The notes below the pieces were generated by a model that worked only from the letters and a program-made list of their open reading frames with translations, was not told the origin of the DNA and did no database searches. Positions 26,680 through 36,998 of a stretch of DNA of 64,000 nucleotides are shown here, piece by piece. The position numbers were made by a program, and so were the translations under genes. This DNA is from Mesobacillus foraminis (GTDB taxonomy: Bacteria > Bacillota > Bacilli > Bacillales > Cytobacillaceae). Each line of letters starts with the position of its first letter. Position 1 is the first letter of the stretch. Location: contig NZ_SLVV01000007.1 in assembly GCF_004340465.1 (NCBI RefSeq), positions 62,001-126,000 on the forward strand. The letters run 5' to 3'.

Positions 26680-28398
26680 ATGAAAGTGGAAGCGCTACCA
26701 GTTATTCAAGGGGAACATAACTTGTTAAATTATGCGGAAACGTATGGCCAGTTTGATTGGAAGGATGCTGAAAAAGTATTCTCCTGGTCAGAAACAGGGA
26801 AGGTTAATATGGCCTATGAGGCAATCGACAGGCATGCGGAGGGGGCCAGGAAAAATAAAATTGCATTATATTACCAAGACGGGACACGCAAAGAGAAGTA
26901 CACTTTTAAAGAGATGAAGGAACTGTCGAATAAGGCCGGGAATGTTCTGAAGGCATATGGAGATGTCGATAAAGGTGACAGGGTATTTATTTTTATGCCT
27001 CGTTCACCGGAACTTTATTTTACTGTCCTGGGAGCAATTAAATTAGGAGCAATTGTAGGTCCGCTATTCGAGGCGTTCATGGAAGGGGCCGTGCGCGACC
27101 GGCTTCAGGACAGCGGAGCCAAGGTCCTTGTCACCACTCCCGAGCTTTTAAACCGGGTTCCTGTTGATGAACTGCCTGAATTAAAGCATATCTTCGTGGT
27201 AGGAAGCAATGTGGAAGAGTCCGGCAAAATCCAGGATTTTAATAAAAAGTTTGAGCAGTCGAGCAAGTTTCTTGAAGTTGAATGGGTGGACAGGAATGAT
27301 GGACTCATCCTTCATTATACTTCGGGTTCAACCGGGAAGCCGAAAGGCGTGCTGCACGTACATAATTCAATGATCCAGCATTATCAGACCGCAAAATGGG
27401 TTCTTGACTTGAAAGAGGGCGATGTTTATTGGTGCACCGCTGACCCGGGATGGGTCACAGGGACCTCCTACGGCATCTTTGGCCCATGGCTTACAGGGAC
27501 ATCAAATGTTATTATTGGTGGCCGTTTCAGTCCGGAATCCTGGTACAAAATGATTGAAGAATATGAAGTGACAGTCTGGTACAGTGCTCCAACAGCGTTC
27601 CGGATGCTGATGGGGGCGGGGGATGAGATCGTAAAGGCCTTCAATCTCAGCAGTCTGCGCCATATAGTCAGTGTCGGAGAGCCATTGAACCCGGAAGTCA
27701 TTCGCTGGGGGATGAAGGTATTTAATCTTCGTATCCACGATACATGGTGGATGACCGAAACAGGCGCACAGCTCATTTGCAACTATCCTTGCATGGAAAT
27801 TAAGCCGGGGTCAATGGGGAAACCAATTCCTGGAGTCCAGGCTGCCATTGTTGATGATCAGGGGCAGGAGCTTCCGCCGTACCGGATGGGGAATCTGGCC
27901 ATTAAAAAAGGCTGGCCTTCGATGATGCATACCATCTGGAATAATGAGCAAAAATATGAGTCTTATTTTATGCCGGGAGACTGGTATGTCTCCGGTGATT
28001 CCGCATACATGGATGAGGAAGGCTATTTCTGGTTCCAGGGCCGGATAGATGATGTCATTATGACATCGGGGGAGAGAGTAGGACCGTTTGAGGTTGAAAG
28101 CAAGCTGGTAGAACACCCAGCTGTCGCAGAAGCCGGTGTGATCGGTAAACCGGACCCTGTAAGAGGAGAAATTATTAAGGCGTTTATCGCTCTTAGAGAT
28201 GGATATGAGCAATCCGATGAATTGAAGGAAGAGATTAGGCAATTTGTAAAACAAGGATTGGCAGCCCACGCAGCACCAAGGGAAATTGACTTCAGGGATA
28301 AACTTCCAAAGACTCGCAGCGGTAAAATCATGCGCCGTGTCCTAAAAGCATGGGAACTGGATTTGCCAACCGGTGATCTATCCACAATGGAAGATTGA
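26680..28398 (+). CDS. acsA: Acetyl-CoA synthetase
   Basis: 572 residues, the same size as B. subtilis AcsA. It activates acetate to acetyl-AMP and then acetyl-CoA. The AMP-binding loop YTSGSTGKPKGV is near 213-224, the TWWMTETGAQ motif near 352, and the C-terminal PKTRSGKIMRR contains the catalytic Lys at 549, the known target of AcuA acetylation. AAAGGGGAG precedes the ATG. Paired divergently with acuABC, so the enzyme and its modification system share a control region. Confidence 0.97.
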   Translation: MKVEALPVIQGEHNLLNYAETYGQFDWKDAEKVFSWSETGKVNMAYEAIDRHAEGARKNKIALYYQDGTRKEKYTFKEMKELSNKAGNVLKAYGDVDKGDRVFIFMPRSPELYFTVLGAIKLGAIVGPLFEAFMEGAVRDRLQDSGAKVLVTTPELLNRVPVDELPELKHIFVVGSNVEESGKIQDFNKKFEQSSKFLEVEWVDRNDGLILHYTSGSTGKPKGVLHVHNSMIQHYQTAKWVLDLKEGDVYWCTADPGWVTGTSYGIFGPWLTGTSNVIIGGRFSPESWYKMIEEYEVTVWYSAPTAFRMLMGAGDEIVKAFNLSSLRHIVSVGEPLNPEVIRWGMKVFNLRIHDTWWMTETGAQLICNYPCMEIKPGSMGKPIPGVQAAIVDDQGQELPPYRMGNLAIKKGWPSMMHTIWNNEQKYESYFMPGDWYVSGDSAYMDEEGYFWFQGRIDDVIMTSGERVGPFEVESKLVEHPAVAEAGVIGKPDPVRGEIIKAFIALRDGYEQSDELKEEIRQFVKQGLAAHAAPREIDFRDKLPKTRSGKIMRRVLKAWELDLPTGDLSTMED

Positions 28399-28438
28399 GG
28401 TATTGTGAAGATAGCTTTAGAGCAGCTCATAAATAAAC

Positions 28439-28474
28439 AAGGCCGCGCCAGTCACTGGCGCGGCCTTGTTTTTT
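28439..28474. terminator. Bidirectional terminator between acsA and the penicillin-binding protein gene
   Basis: Very GC-rich near-perfect palindrome (AAGGCCGCGCCAGT / ACTGGCGCGGCCTT), then TGTTTTTT; on the minus strand it follows the end of the PBP gene. Confidence 0.95.
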
Positions 28475-31379
28475 ATTGACCGTTTCCTTGCCCGGAAGGT
28501 GCTTCTTCCGGGGGATTGGATCCGGCTTCAGGTTTTTTCTTTTCCTCAGGCTTATTCTCTACCTGAGGTTTGTTTTCCTCCTGAGGTTTCTTGGCTGCCT
28601 CAGGCTTTTTTTCGTCTGCCGGCTTTGGTGTTTCCTTCGGTTTTTCTTCTCCAATTTTGACAATATTGGAAGCTGCAGATTCCCTTCCGGCGATATCAAC
28701 TGCCGTTACATGAATAGAACCATTTCCGCCAGTATAGGAAAGGGAAGATCCAGCCCTTACCGTGGCCACTTTTTTGCCATTGTTGTAAACTCGATAACCG
28801 ATGATATCATTTTCAGGGTGTGTGCCCCAACTAACAGCTTTTCCGGATCCGCTAATCGCTAACGGAGCAGGAGTTTTGCCATTATCCGACAGCTTTGAGC
28901 TTGCAACCAGGATTTTTGAATTCTCCTGTCGAGGCATAAGCTGGGCAGCATTGCCGATCTTATGGCCAATAAGGCTTTCCATATAGCTTGGATCAATGGT
29001 TACTCCGCCTGTTTCTACAAACTCTGATGGAGTGGAATCTAGGGCGAAGTAGCGTCTGTCTCCAACGCGGACAAATCTGTTTGTACTCAGGCTGTCATCA
29101 ACCCTGGTTGGAGCGAACTTGGCATTGAAAAGATCAGTCTGTACAAGTCCTGCTGACGAGCAGGCTTTAGATGGAAGCAAGCCTGAAACTGAACAAAAGG
29201 ACCTTCTGACAATCCCTCCTGGCATTTCAAACCGTTTGTCAGGGTCAACCAATTCAGGTGCCACATCATACGCTGCATTCATCAAATCAGCCCACAGGTA
29301 GATATTCCTTGCCCCATAGCTGACTCCATTGTATCTGAGCTCGAGCGATTTCTGAGTATCATAGCCATTCCATACGCCAAAAGAGACATTTGGGTTCGTT
29401 GCAACAAACCAAGAATCGTAATAGTTGTGCCCCGTACCGGTTTTTCCTGCCCAGTCAGAGCTGAACTTCAAGCGGTTATGGAGTGGAGTTGCAGTCCCTT
29501 GGTTGATAACATCCCTCATCATATCGAGAGTCAGATACGCGGTCTGCGGACTAAAGACATCTACAGGCTTCGGTTTATGCTTGAAGACAATATTTCCATC
29601 TTTATCTGTAATCTTATCAATTAAATAAGCATCAACGAATTTGCCTCCATTTGCAAACGTCCCAAATGCATTGACGTTCTCTTCAACGGTCACACCAGCT
29701 ATTGAACCAATGGCAGCGGAGAGATTTGTATGGTCATCCTTTGCTAAAGAAGTGAAGCCCATCTTTTCAAGGTATTGGGTTGGCTTCTGGTTAAGGATGT
29801 TTTTATAGGCTATGACCGCTGGCACATTATAGGACTTCGTCAATGCTTTTCTCGCCGTTGTCAGTCCACTGTAGGTTCTGTCGTAGTTGTGCGGCCAAGG
29901 GCTGCCGGGACCATTCAGATAAACTTCCACATCCGGCAGAACGGTGCCAGGCTGAATCTGTCCAAGTTCCATTGCAGGAGCGTATACGAGAAGCGGCTTC
30001 ATGGTCGACCCATTCTGTCTTTTGGCGTCTGTTGCGTGGTTGAGCTGCTCCCGTTCAAAATTACGGCCTCCGACAAAGCTGATAATTTTCCCTGTTTTAT
30101 TTTCAATCAAGATGGCCCCAACTTCAACCGGCTCCTGAATCGTTTTTACTTCCCCGGTTTCAGGGTCTTTTACTTGTTCCGGTTTGTCATTTCCATATAA
30201 TCGGAAGTTTTTGGCGGTTTTCTGCATTTGATCATAAATTTTCTTATTGATTGTTGTATGAACCTTATAGCCATTTTGGCGCAGATTCCGGTCCGCCAGT
30301 TCCTGGAATTCTCCCATAAGCTTTTTATCCTTTTCCAGGTCTTTTTGTTCATAGCCTGCCTTTTCTGCTAATATTCCGGCTAAAATATTGACGGCCCGTT
30401 TCTCAATTTCAAATGTAAGGTAAGGATATTCATCCACTGTGCTTCCGCTGTCGGTTTTTTTAATAAAGTCTTTTGTTATATCGTAGGCAACGGCAGTGTT
30501 GTACTCTTTCTCAGTGATGAAGCCGCCGGCATGCATCCTGGAGAGTACGGTTTTCATTCGGGTCAGCCCGGGCTCAAGGTCTTCTTTGAGCTTTCCGTTA
30601 TCAGAGCTGAAAGGGGTATAGCCAAACGGGCTCTGCGGCAGCCCGGCAATGAAGGCAGCCTGTGGAAGGGACAGGTCTTTTGCGTCGACCCCGAAAATTC
30701 CGTTTGCTGCCGACTGGACTCCGGCAATATTGTCTCCTGCCGCATTTCGCCCAAAGGTGGCAACATTCAGGTAGGCTTCCAGAATTTCTTTCTTATCGAA
30801 AAATTTCTCCAGTCGCAGCGCCAGAAGAATTTCTTTCGCTTTTCTTTCAAAGGAGATTTCATTTGTTAAAATTTGATTTTTAATGAGCTGCTGTGTCAGG
30901 GTGCTTCCGCCTGATTGTGTGGAAGAGTTTGTCACTTCCTGGAACAGTGCACGGAGAATCGCTTTAGGAACAACTCCATCGTGCTCATAAAAATATTCAT
31001 CTTCCGTAGCCACCACGGCATTGACAAGATGCTTCGACACATCATCCAGTTTAACTTCCTCACGGTAAAGGTCTGTTCTTAGTTTACCGAGATAAACATT
31101 ATCATCAAAATACAAATCCGATGTTTCTTCATAATTGTAAATGTCTTTTCTCATCTTTTCGTAAGAGCGCACAGGCTCATCTTTTACTAAAGAAGCAAAA
31201 TAGCCTGCTGCGGCTCCTCCGGAAAATCCAGCACCCACCACCATAACGATGACAAGCAGGAGCAGCAGGTTCCAGACGACACCATAAGTGATCCGGGCGC
31301 TTTTTACTGTTTTTTTATTCGTAAAAAATGATTGCCAGGATGCTAATCTATCTTTCCAGCCTCGTTTTTCTTGATTCAT
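28473..31379 (-). CDS. Class A penicillin-binding protein (PBP1A type) with FN3-like domain and K/P/E-rich tail
   Basis: About 968 residues. One N-terminal membrane anchor (WNLLLLLVIVMVVGAGFSGG, about 36-55). Glycosyltransferase 51 domain with ATEDEYFYEHDG (about 121) and GGSTLTQQLIKN (about 157). Transpeptidase with the active-site Ser in GSTMKPLLVY (about 455), SYN (about 520) and KTGTG (about 640). A fibronectin III-like domain follows (about 825-910), then a tail of repeated KP, EEKKPE and ENKP units ending in GQGNGQ. Polymerises and cross-links peptidoglycan outside the membrane. Start at ATG 31379 with AGGGGGA. I do not know a counterpart at this B. subtilis locus. Confidence 0.93.
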   Translation of the reverse strand: MNQEKRGWKDRLASWQSFFTNKKTVKSARITYGVVWNLLLLLVIVMVVGAGFSGGAAAGYFASLVKDEPVRSYEKMRKDIYNYEETSDLYFDDNVYLGKLRTDLYREEVKLDDVSKHLVNAVVATEDEYFYEHDGVVPKAILRALFQEVTNSSTQSGGSTLTQQLIKNQILTNEISFERKAKEILLALRLEKFFDKKEILEAYLNVATFGRNAAGDNIAGVQSAANGIFGVDAKDLSLPQAAFIAGLPQSPFGYTPFSSDNGKLKEDLEPGLTRMKTVLSRMHAGGFITEKEYNTAVAYDITKDFIKKTDSGSTVDEYPYLTFEIEKRAVNILAGILAEKAGYEQKDLEKDKKLMGEFQELADRNLRQNGYKVHTTINKKIYDQMQKTAKNFRLYGNDKPEQVKDPETGEVKTIQEPVEVGAILIENKTGKIISFVGGRNFEREQLNHATDAKRQNGSTMKPLLVYAPAMELGQIQPGTVLPDVEVYLNGPGSPWPHNYDRTYSGLTTARKALTKSYNVPAVIAYKNILNQKPTQYLEKMGFTSLAKDDHTNLSAAIGSIAGVTVEENVNAFGTFANGGKFVDAYLIDKITDKDGNIVFKHKPKPVDVFSPQTAYLTLDMMRDVINQGTATPLHNRLKFSSDWAGKTGTGHNYYDSWFVATNPNVSFGVWNGYDTQKSLELRYNGVSYGARNIYLWADLMNAAYDVAPELVDPDKRFEMPGGIVRRSFCSVSGLLPSKACSSAGLVQTDLFNAKFAPTRVDDSLSTNRFVRVGDRRYFALDSTPSEFVETGGVTIDPSYMESLIGHKIGNAAQLMPRQENSKILVASSKLSDNGKTPAPLAISGSGKAVSWGTHPENDIIGYRVYNNGKKVATVRAGSSLSYTGGNGSIHVTAVDIAGRESAASNIVKIGEEKPKETPKPADEKKPEAAKKPQEENKPQVENKPEEKKKPEAGSNPPEEAPSGQGNGQ

Positions 31380-31539
31380 AAACATTCCCCCTAAAATCAC
31401 ATACATTATAGCATAAACAGCAGGGGAAATATGACAAGCGTTTACAATTTCCTTATATTTTCAGAATGTTATTTGACAAATATCTTGTTATTGTGGTAAA
31501 AATGCTTTAATAACTTTATATCGAAAGCTTTGAAGGGAA

Positions 31540-31755
31540 AACAGTAGTTTTTCTATCCCTGTTCCAGAAAGCCGGCGGCAGCTGCGAGCCGGTACATATA
31601 GAACGATGAATTACCTCCCTGAGCGCCGTTGTGAAAAGTAAGCAGTAGCAGCGGACGGTTTGACCGTTATTCTTTAAGTGGAAAACATTTTGTTTTCAAG
31701 TTGGGTGGTACCGCGCATACAGCGTCCCTGCATTATTTGCAGGGGCGCTTTTTAT
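31540..31755 (+). promoter_or_regulatory. Tyrosine T-box leader of tyrS
   Basis: Canonical T-box sequence AAGTTGGGTGGTACCGCG at 31698-31715, with the UGGU bulge that pairs with the ACCA end of uncharged tRNA-Tyr. A Stem I with GCCGGCGGCAGCTGCGAGCC precedes, and a TAC triplet at 31612-31614 (in GAATTACC) fits a tyrosine specifier. The competing terminator is at 31722-31753 (GCGTCCCTGCA / TGCAGGGGCGC plus T5). Uncharged tRNA-Tyr should allow read-through into tyrS. Confidence 0.93.
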
Positions 31756-31769
31756 TTTTGCGCAGATGA

Positions 31770-33050
<1,281 letters not shown>

Positions 33051-33057
33051 GCTGATG

Positions 33058-33087
33058 AACCCTCCGGACTTCGGAGGGTTCTTTTTT
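33058..33087 (+). terminator. tyrS terminator
   Basis: AACCCTCCG / CGGAGGGTT hairpin followed by CTTTTTT. Confidence 0.9.
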
Positions 33088-33390
33088 GGGTAAAATCCTG
33101 CAATCTCACCAATGAAAATTAACGTCTAAGCTGTGAAAATGTGCCCTGATGAACCAGTTCCGTGGAATTTGAAGTGGAAACAGCGGATTTCCGGAGTGAA
33201 AGGAGGTCTATTTACGAGTAAGGAGGAGGCAGTTTTAATTTATCGATTGTTCGGGGACATTTATAGATCGACTTTTTTTACTTATGCTTCGATTAGTTTG
33301 ATTTATACATAGATTAAATGCATTTATTGAAAAACCGGTGTCTAATTTATGATTAAGAGAAGGGAACGTGTTCTAAAACCTCAAACACAC
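33088..33390. other. Gene-free spacer between the tyrS and rpsD terminators
   Basis: About 300 bases holding no ORF I can support. It contains a perfect AAAGGAGGT at 33199-33207 without a well-placed start codon, and a short open frame (GTG 33196 to 33312, 38 codons) that has no ribosome binding site. The text is AT-rich in its second half with no clear repeats. Confidence 0.5.
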
Positions 33391-33425
33391 AAAAAAATCC
33401 CTGCCAAAGGCGGCAGGGATTTTTT
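33391..33425 (-). terminator. rpsD terminator
   Basis: AAAAATCCCTGCC / GGCAGGGATTTTT stem with a short loop, T-run on both strands, directly after the rpsD stop on the minus strand. Confidence 0.92.
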
Positions 33426-33430
33426 CACTA

Positions 33431-34033
33431 TTAACGAGAATAGAATTCAACGATAAGAGCTTCGTTAATTTCAGCTGGAAGTTCAGAACGCTCAGGGAAA
33501 CGAGTGAATGTTCCTTCTAGCTTGTCAGCATCGAAAGTAAGATAGTCAGGTACGAAGTTGTTCACTTCAACTGCTTCTTTAACAACATCAAGGTTGCGTG
33601 ACTTTTCACGAAGGCTGATTGTTTGGCCTGGAGCTACGCGGTAAGACGGGATGTCTACGCGAGATCCGTCAACAAGAATATGGCCGTGGTTTACAAGCTG
33701 GCGAGCTGCACGGCGAGTGCGAGCCAAGCCAAGACGGTAAACAACGTTGTCAAGGCGTGATTCAAGAAGAACCATGAAGTTTTCACCGTGTACGCCTGCC
33801 ATTTTGCCGGCTTTGTCAAATAGAGTGCGGAACTGGCGCTCGTTTACTCCATACATATGACGAAGCTTTTGCTTTTCTTGTAATTGCTGTCCGTATTCGG
33901 AAAGCTTTTTACGCTGGTTAGGACCATGAGGACCTGGAGCGTAAGGGCGTTTTTCTAATTCTTTACCTGTACCGCTTAGTGAAATTCCAAGACGGCGGGA
34001 TAGTTTCCAGCTTGGGCCGGTATAACGAGCCAT
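33431..34033 (-). CDS. rpsD: 30S ribosomal protein S4
   Basis: 200-residue primary 16S rRNA-binding protein. [19 protein letters not shown] begins the protein and an S4 domain is near 90-150 ([20 protein letters not shown]). The ATG at 34033 is preceded by AAGGAGG at ideal spacing; a longer in-frame start is not credible. In Bacillus rpsD is monocistronic, away from the main ribosomal clusters, and represses its own translation through the leader, which fits the long leader seen here. Confidence 0.97.
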   Translation of the reverse strand: MARYTGPSWKLSRRLGISLSGTGKELEKRPYAPGPHGPNQRKKLSEYGQQLQEKQKLRHMYGVNERQFRTLFDKAGKMAGVHGENFMVLLESRLDNVVYRLGLARTRRAARQLVNHGHILVDGSRVDIPSYRVAPGQTISLREKSRNLDVVKEAVEVNNFVPDYLTFDADKLEGTFTRFPERSELPAEINEALIVEFYSR

Positions 34034-34230
34034 GAATGACTCCTCCTTAGTTTTTATTTTGTAAAATAAAAACAGTGTGTGAGACTTCAATTATGCGTAT
34101 TTTGTTTTCATGCACCTTCGCCCTAGCAGCAGCGGGTTACGAGATGCACCATCAAAAAAAGCATATTGCATTTCTTGAGGAACAAAATTCCGTCATAAAG
34201 GCGTTCACATAGGCTGCGATATTTTACACA
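34034..34230 (-). promoter_or_regulatory. rpsD leader, probable S4 autoregulatory RNA
   Basis: About 197 nt between the predicted transcription start and the S4 start codon. It contains two GGTGCAT copies flanking a GC-rich segment (CCCGCTGCTGCTAGGGCGA), likely to fold near the start region. B. subtilis rpsD has an autoregulatory leader; equivalence is inferred from position and size. Confidence 0.6.
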
Positions 34231-34236
34231 AAGAGT

Positions 34237-34266
34237 ATTATATAACTATTGAAAGGCTGAAGTCAA
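34237..34266 (-). promoter_or_regulatory. Sigma-A promoter of rpsD
   Basis: On the minus strand TTGACT, 18-nt spacer, TATAAT: a strong vegetative promoter, as expected for a ribosomal gene. Confidence 0.85.
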
Positions 34267-34433
34267 GGCATCTTTTTATTATATTCCTGAAACCTGCAAC
34301 GGTAAGCGGCCTGATCGTTTTCCGGTTGTCCTGAAAAGTTCTATGTTAACGAAAGAAAATCCTCTCCGAACAATCTGACAAAACATATATTGATAGCAAA
34401 GGCTCAATGCAAGGATGAGGTGGAGGGAAAAGC

Positions 34434-35612
34434 GTGAAAAAGAGGTTGTTGGAGACGGAAATCATACATGCGGGTTATAACGATGATGCACATATTGGCA
34501 GCCTTGTACCGCCATTATATCAAACAAGTACATTTACTTTCGATAGTGCTGATCAGGGAGAAAAGCGGTTTGCAGGAGAAGAGGAGGGGTTTGTTTACTA
34601 CAGGCTTGGCAATCCAACCGTAAAAATTCTGGAAGACAGGATGGCTGTACTGGAAGGGGCAGAGAAGGCCCTGGCTTTTGGTTCTGGAATGGCGGCTGTA
34701 TCTGCTGTCCTGTTTTCACTGGTTAAGGGGGGAGACCATATCCTTTGTTCCCAAGGTGTTTATGGCTGTACTTTTGGCCTCCTCCAATTAATGAAAGAAA
34801 AATTTGGCGTCACCCATACTTTTTCCCAAATGCGGACCAAAGAAGATTTCCTGAGTGCTATTCAGCATAATACTTCCTGTATCTATATCGAAACACCCAT
34901 CAATCCGACAATGAAGGTGGTCGATTTGAAACTGGCCTCCGAGGCTGCAAGTGAAAAGGGGATCCCGGTTATTGTTGATAATACTTTCTGTTCCCCTTAT
35001 CTTCAAAAGCCTATCGAGCTAGGCTGTGATATTGTAGTCCACAGTGCTACTAAATATATTTGTGGTCATGGGGATGTGATTGCAGGAATTGCTGCCGGGA
35101 ACCGCAAAATAATGGAGAAAATCTCTAAGACTACCCAGAAAGATATTGGGGGAGTTGTTTCCCCTTTTGACGCCTGGCTGTTATTGAGAGGTTTAAAAAC
35201 ACTGGCCGTCAGAATGGACCGCCATTGTGAGAATGCTGAAAAGCTGGCTGAAGCTCTTGTACGCCACCCTTCTGTAGAAGGTGTTTTTTATCCAGGAGAC
35301 CCCACAAATGAGGACTACATGACGGCAAAAAAACAAATGCGAAAATTTGGCGGTCTGGTCTCTTTTACAATAAAAGGGACAAAAGATGATGCACAGGCAT
35401 TTATGGACAGATTGAAGCTGATCAAAATAGCGGTAAGCCTTGGTGATGCGGAAACATTAATTCAGCATCCAGCTACAATGACTCATGCTGTTGTTCCCGC
35501 AGCATCAAGACAACAAATGGGGATTACGGATAACTTACTGAGGCTTTCAGTCGGGCTCGAGGGATGGGAGGATATTTGGGAAGACCTTAAACAAGCTCTG
35601 GAAAAAGGCTGA
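34434..35612 (+). CDS. PLP-dependent gamma-lyase, probable L-methionine gamma-lyase
   Basis: 392-residue Cys/Met metabolism PLP enzyme. The PLP lysine is in HSATKYICGHGD (about 207). Features that favour methionine gamma-lyase over cystathionine gamma-synthase/lyase are the Cys in VYGCTFGLL (about 112), the KD pair in TQKDIGGVVSP (about 235) and the N-terminal FAGEEEGFVYYRLGNPT. It would cleave methionine to methanethiol, ammonia and 2-oxobutyrate. Start codon is GTG or the ATG-equivalent of MKKRLLETEI preceded by GGTGGAGGG. No S-box or T-box leader is visible. B. subtilis has a different gene here (ytrP). Confidence 0.8.
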   Translation: MKKRLLETEIIHAGYNDDAHIGSLVPPLYQTSTFTFDSADQGEKRFAGEEEGFVYYRLGNPTVKILEDRMAVLEGAEKALAFGSGMAAVSAVLFSLVKGGDHILCSQGVYGCTFGLLQLMKEKFGVTHTFSQMRTKEDFLSAIQHNTSCIYIETPINPTMKVVDLKLASEAASEKGIPVIVDNTFCSPYLQKPIELGCDIVVHSATKYICGHGDVIAGIAAGNRKIMEKISKTTQKDIGGVVSPFDAWLLLRGLKTLAVRMDRHCENAEKLAEALVRHPSVEGVFYPGDPTNEDYMTAKKQMRKFGGLVSFTIKGTKDDAQAFMDRLKLIKIAVSLGDAETLIQHPATMTHAVVPAASRQQMGITDNLLRLSVGLEGWEDIWEDLKQALEKG

Positions 35613-35630
35613 AAAATTTCAATTGAAAGC

Positions 35631-35656
35631 AAAAGGCAGCTTTCCAGCTGCCTTTT
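35631..35656. terminator. Bidirectional terminator between the gamma-lyase gene and ytsP
   Basis: AAAAGGCAGCT / AGCTGCCTTTT palindrome between convergent genes. Confidence 0.85.
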
Positions 35657-35659
35657 GTG

Positions 35660-36145
35660 TCATCCTTTATAAAGCTGCATTAAAACGAAGACAAATTCCT
35701 CCAATTTTTCCTGGTCAAGTTCATCAAAACGATTCTTCTCCGGGGAGTCAATATCAAGCACTCCGACAAGCCTGCCGTTGTCAAGCATTGGGATGACAAT
35801 TTCCGATTGGGAAGCTGCGTCGCAGGCAATATGTCCAGGGAAGAGGTGAACGTCTTCAACCCTGACTGTTTCGAGCTTTTCTGCAGCACTTCCGCAAACT
35901 CCACGGCCAATCGGAATTCTGACACAAGCCGGGAGACCCTGGAAAGGCCCCAATACTAATTCTCCCTCTTCTATTAAATAAAACCCAACCCAATTAATCC
36001 GGTCGAGAAATTGATTCAGTAAGGCTGCCGCATTGCTATAATTAGCGATGGAATTTTTTTCGCCTTCAAGAAGTGCTTTTAGCTGTTTAATCAGCAAATC
36101 GTAATTTCCACTGCGGTCCCCTTTATAGGATTCGACTTCAAACAA
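35660..36145 (-). CDS. ytsP: Free methionine-(R)-sulfoxide reductase (GAF domain, YtsP)
   Basis: 161-residue single GAF domain that reduces free Met-R-sulfoxide. The three family cysteines are present: ACVRIP (about 74), GVCGS (about 84) and HIACDAAS (about 108). The start is TTG at 36145 (MFEVESYKGD) with AAAGGGGG seven nt before it; the open frame extends much further upstream but that extension is hydrophobic, has no ribosome binding site and is not part of the family. Cytoplasmic oxidative-damage repair. Confidence 0.88.
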   Translation of the reverse strand: MFEVESYKGDRSGNYDLLIKQLKALLEGEKNSIANYSNAAALLNQFLDRINWVGFYLIEEGELVLGPFQGLPACVRIPIGRGVCGSAAEKLETVRVEDVHLFPGHIACDAASQSEIVIPMLDNGRLVGVLDIDSPEKNRFDELDQEKLEEFVFVLMQLYKG

Positions 36146-36332
36146 TGTTTTTCCCCCTTTTTTTTGAAAATGTATTATACATTTTACCAGAAAGACAGGA
36201 AAAACGCGTGAAATTGTCGATAGATAAATAAAGGAAAAAACAAAGCTTTCAAGAAAATAATACGATAAGGCTATCTGAGCGGACTTAAAAGGAATGCAAG
36301 GAGAAGACAATCAAAAGAGGCAGGTGAGGAGA

Positions 36333-36968
36333 ATGCGGAAAAATTCTAAAGAGGCTATTGTGGAAGCAGCGGTATTTCTTTTTAACACAAAAGGTTTCAG
36401 CGGCACATCCATCCGGGATATTGCTGCGAGAGCAGAAATAAACCCAGCAAATATCGCCTATTATTTCCAAAATAAAAATGGACTGCTGGAATATTGTTTT
36501 ACAGCTTTTTTTGAAGATTACCTAAAAGAATTAGAAGCAGGCTACCAGCTGCTCGATGAAAGTGCAGAGTCCTGCCTGAAATTGATTGTTGATAACCTGT
36601 TAAAATACCAGTGCAGGAATCTTCAGCTGACACGCTTTGTTTTAAGGGAGATGACACTGGATTCGCAAATGGTAAGGGAGGTTATGTCGACCTATTATGT
36701 AAAGGAACGGTATTACCTGAAAAAGGTGCTGGAGAAAGGAATGAGGACAAAGGAATTTAAGAACCATACCGTTCTTTATATCATCCTCCAGCTGAAGGGA
36801 TTTTTGACGACGCCATTTTTAAATATGTATTATGTAAATGAAGTACTGCATATCCTGCCCCATGAAAAGTATTTTGCCGAAAAATACAGCCGGGAAATCT
36901 GTAAGTGGATTGAATCGGCACTTTGTGAAGCCAAGCCATTAGCAGAAAGAAGGATTATTTCTGTATAA
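36333..36968 (+). CDS. refZ: RefZ (YttP), TetR-family regulator of FtsZ placement
   Basis: About 211 residues. N-terminal TetR HTH (EAAVFLFNTKGFSGTSIRDI near 10-30; AEINPANIAYYFQNKNGLLEY near 35-55) and a helical C-terminal domain ending with Arg/Lys-rich ICKWIESALCEAKP. In B. subtilis RefZ binds motifs near the origin and acts on FtsZ early in sporulation. The start is uncertain: ATG 36333 lies right behind TGAGGAGA; GTG 36324 and ATG 36294 are in-frame alternatives. Confidence 0.87.
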   Translation: MRKNSKEAIVEAAVFLFNTKGFSGTSIRDIAARAEINPANIAYYFQNKNGLLEYCFTAFFEDYLKELEAGYQLLDESAESCLKLIVDNLLKYQCRNLQLTRFVLREMTLDSQMVREVMSTYYVKERYYLKKVLEKGMRTKEFKNHTVLYIILQLKGFLTTPFLNMYYVNEVLHILPHEKYFAEKYSREICKWIESALCEAKPLAERRIISV

Positions 36969-36971
36969 ACA

Positions 36972-36998
36972 GAAAACCGGCAGCTATTGCCGGTTTTC
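36972..36998. terminator. Bidirectional terminator between refZ and hisJ
   Basis: AAAACCGGCA / TGCCGGTTTT hairpin between convergent genes. Confidence 0.88.

Noticed and set aside
31432-31445. cre-like AAGCGTTTACA between the PBP gene and tyrS
   Set aside because: Only the right half fits; the left TG is absent, and neither neighbour is a typical CcpA target.
33196-33312. Short GTG-initiated frame with an internal perfect AAAGGAGGT
   Set aside because: The ribosome binding sequence lies inside the frame with no start codon at proper spacing behind it, and none precedes the GTG.
34267-34433. Looked for a SAM-I (S-box) or T-box leader before the methionine gamma-lyase-like gene
   Set aside because: The spacer lacks the conserved cores of both and has no terminator-antiterminator pair.
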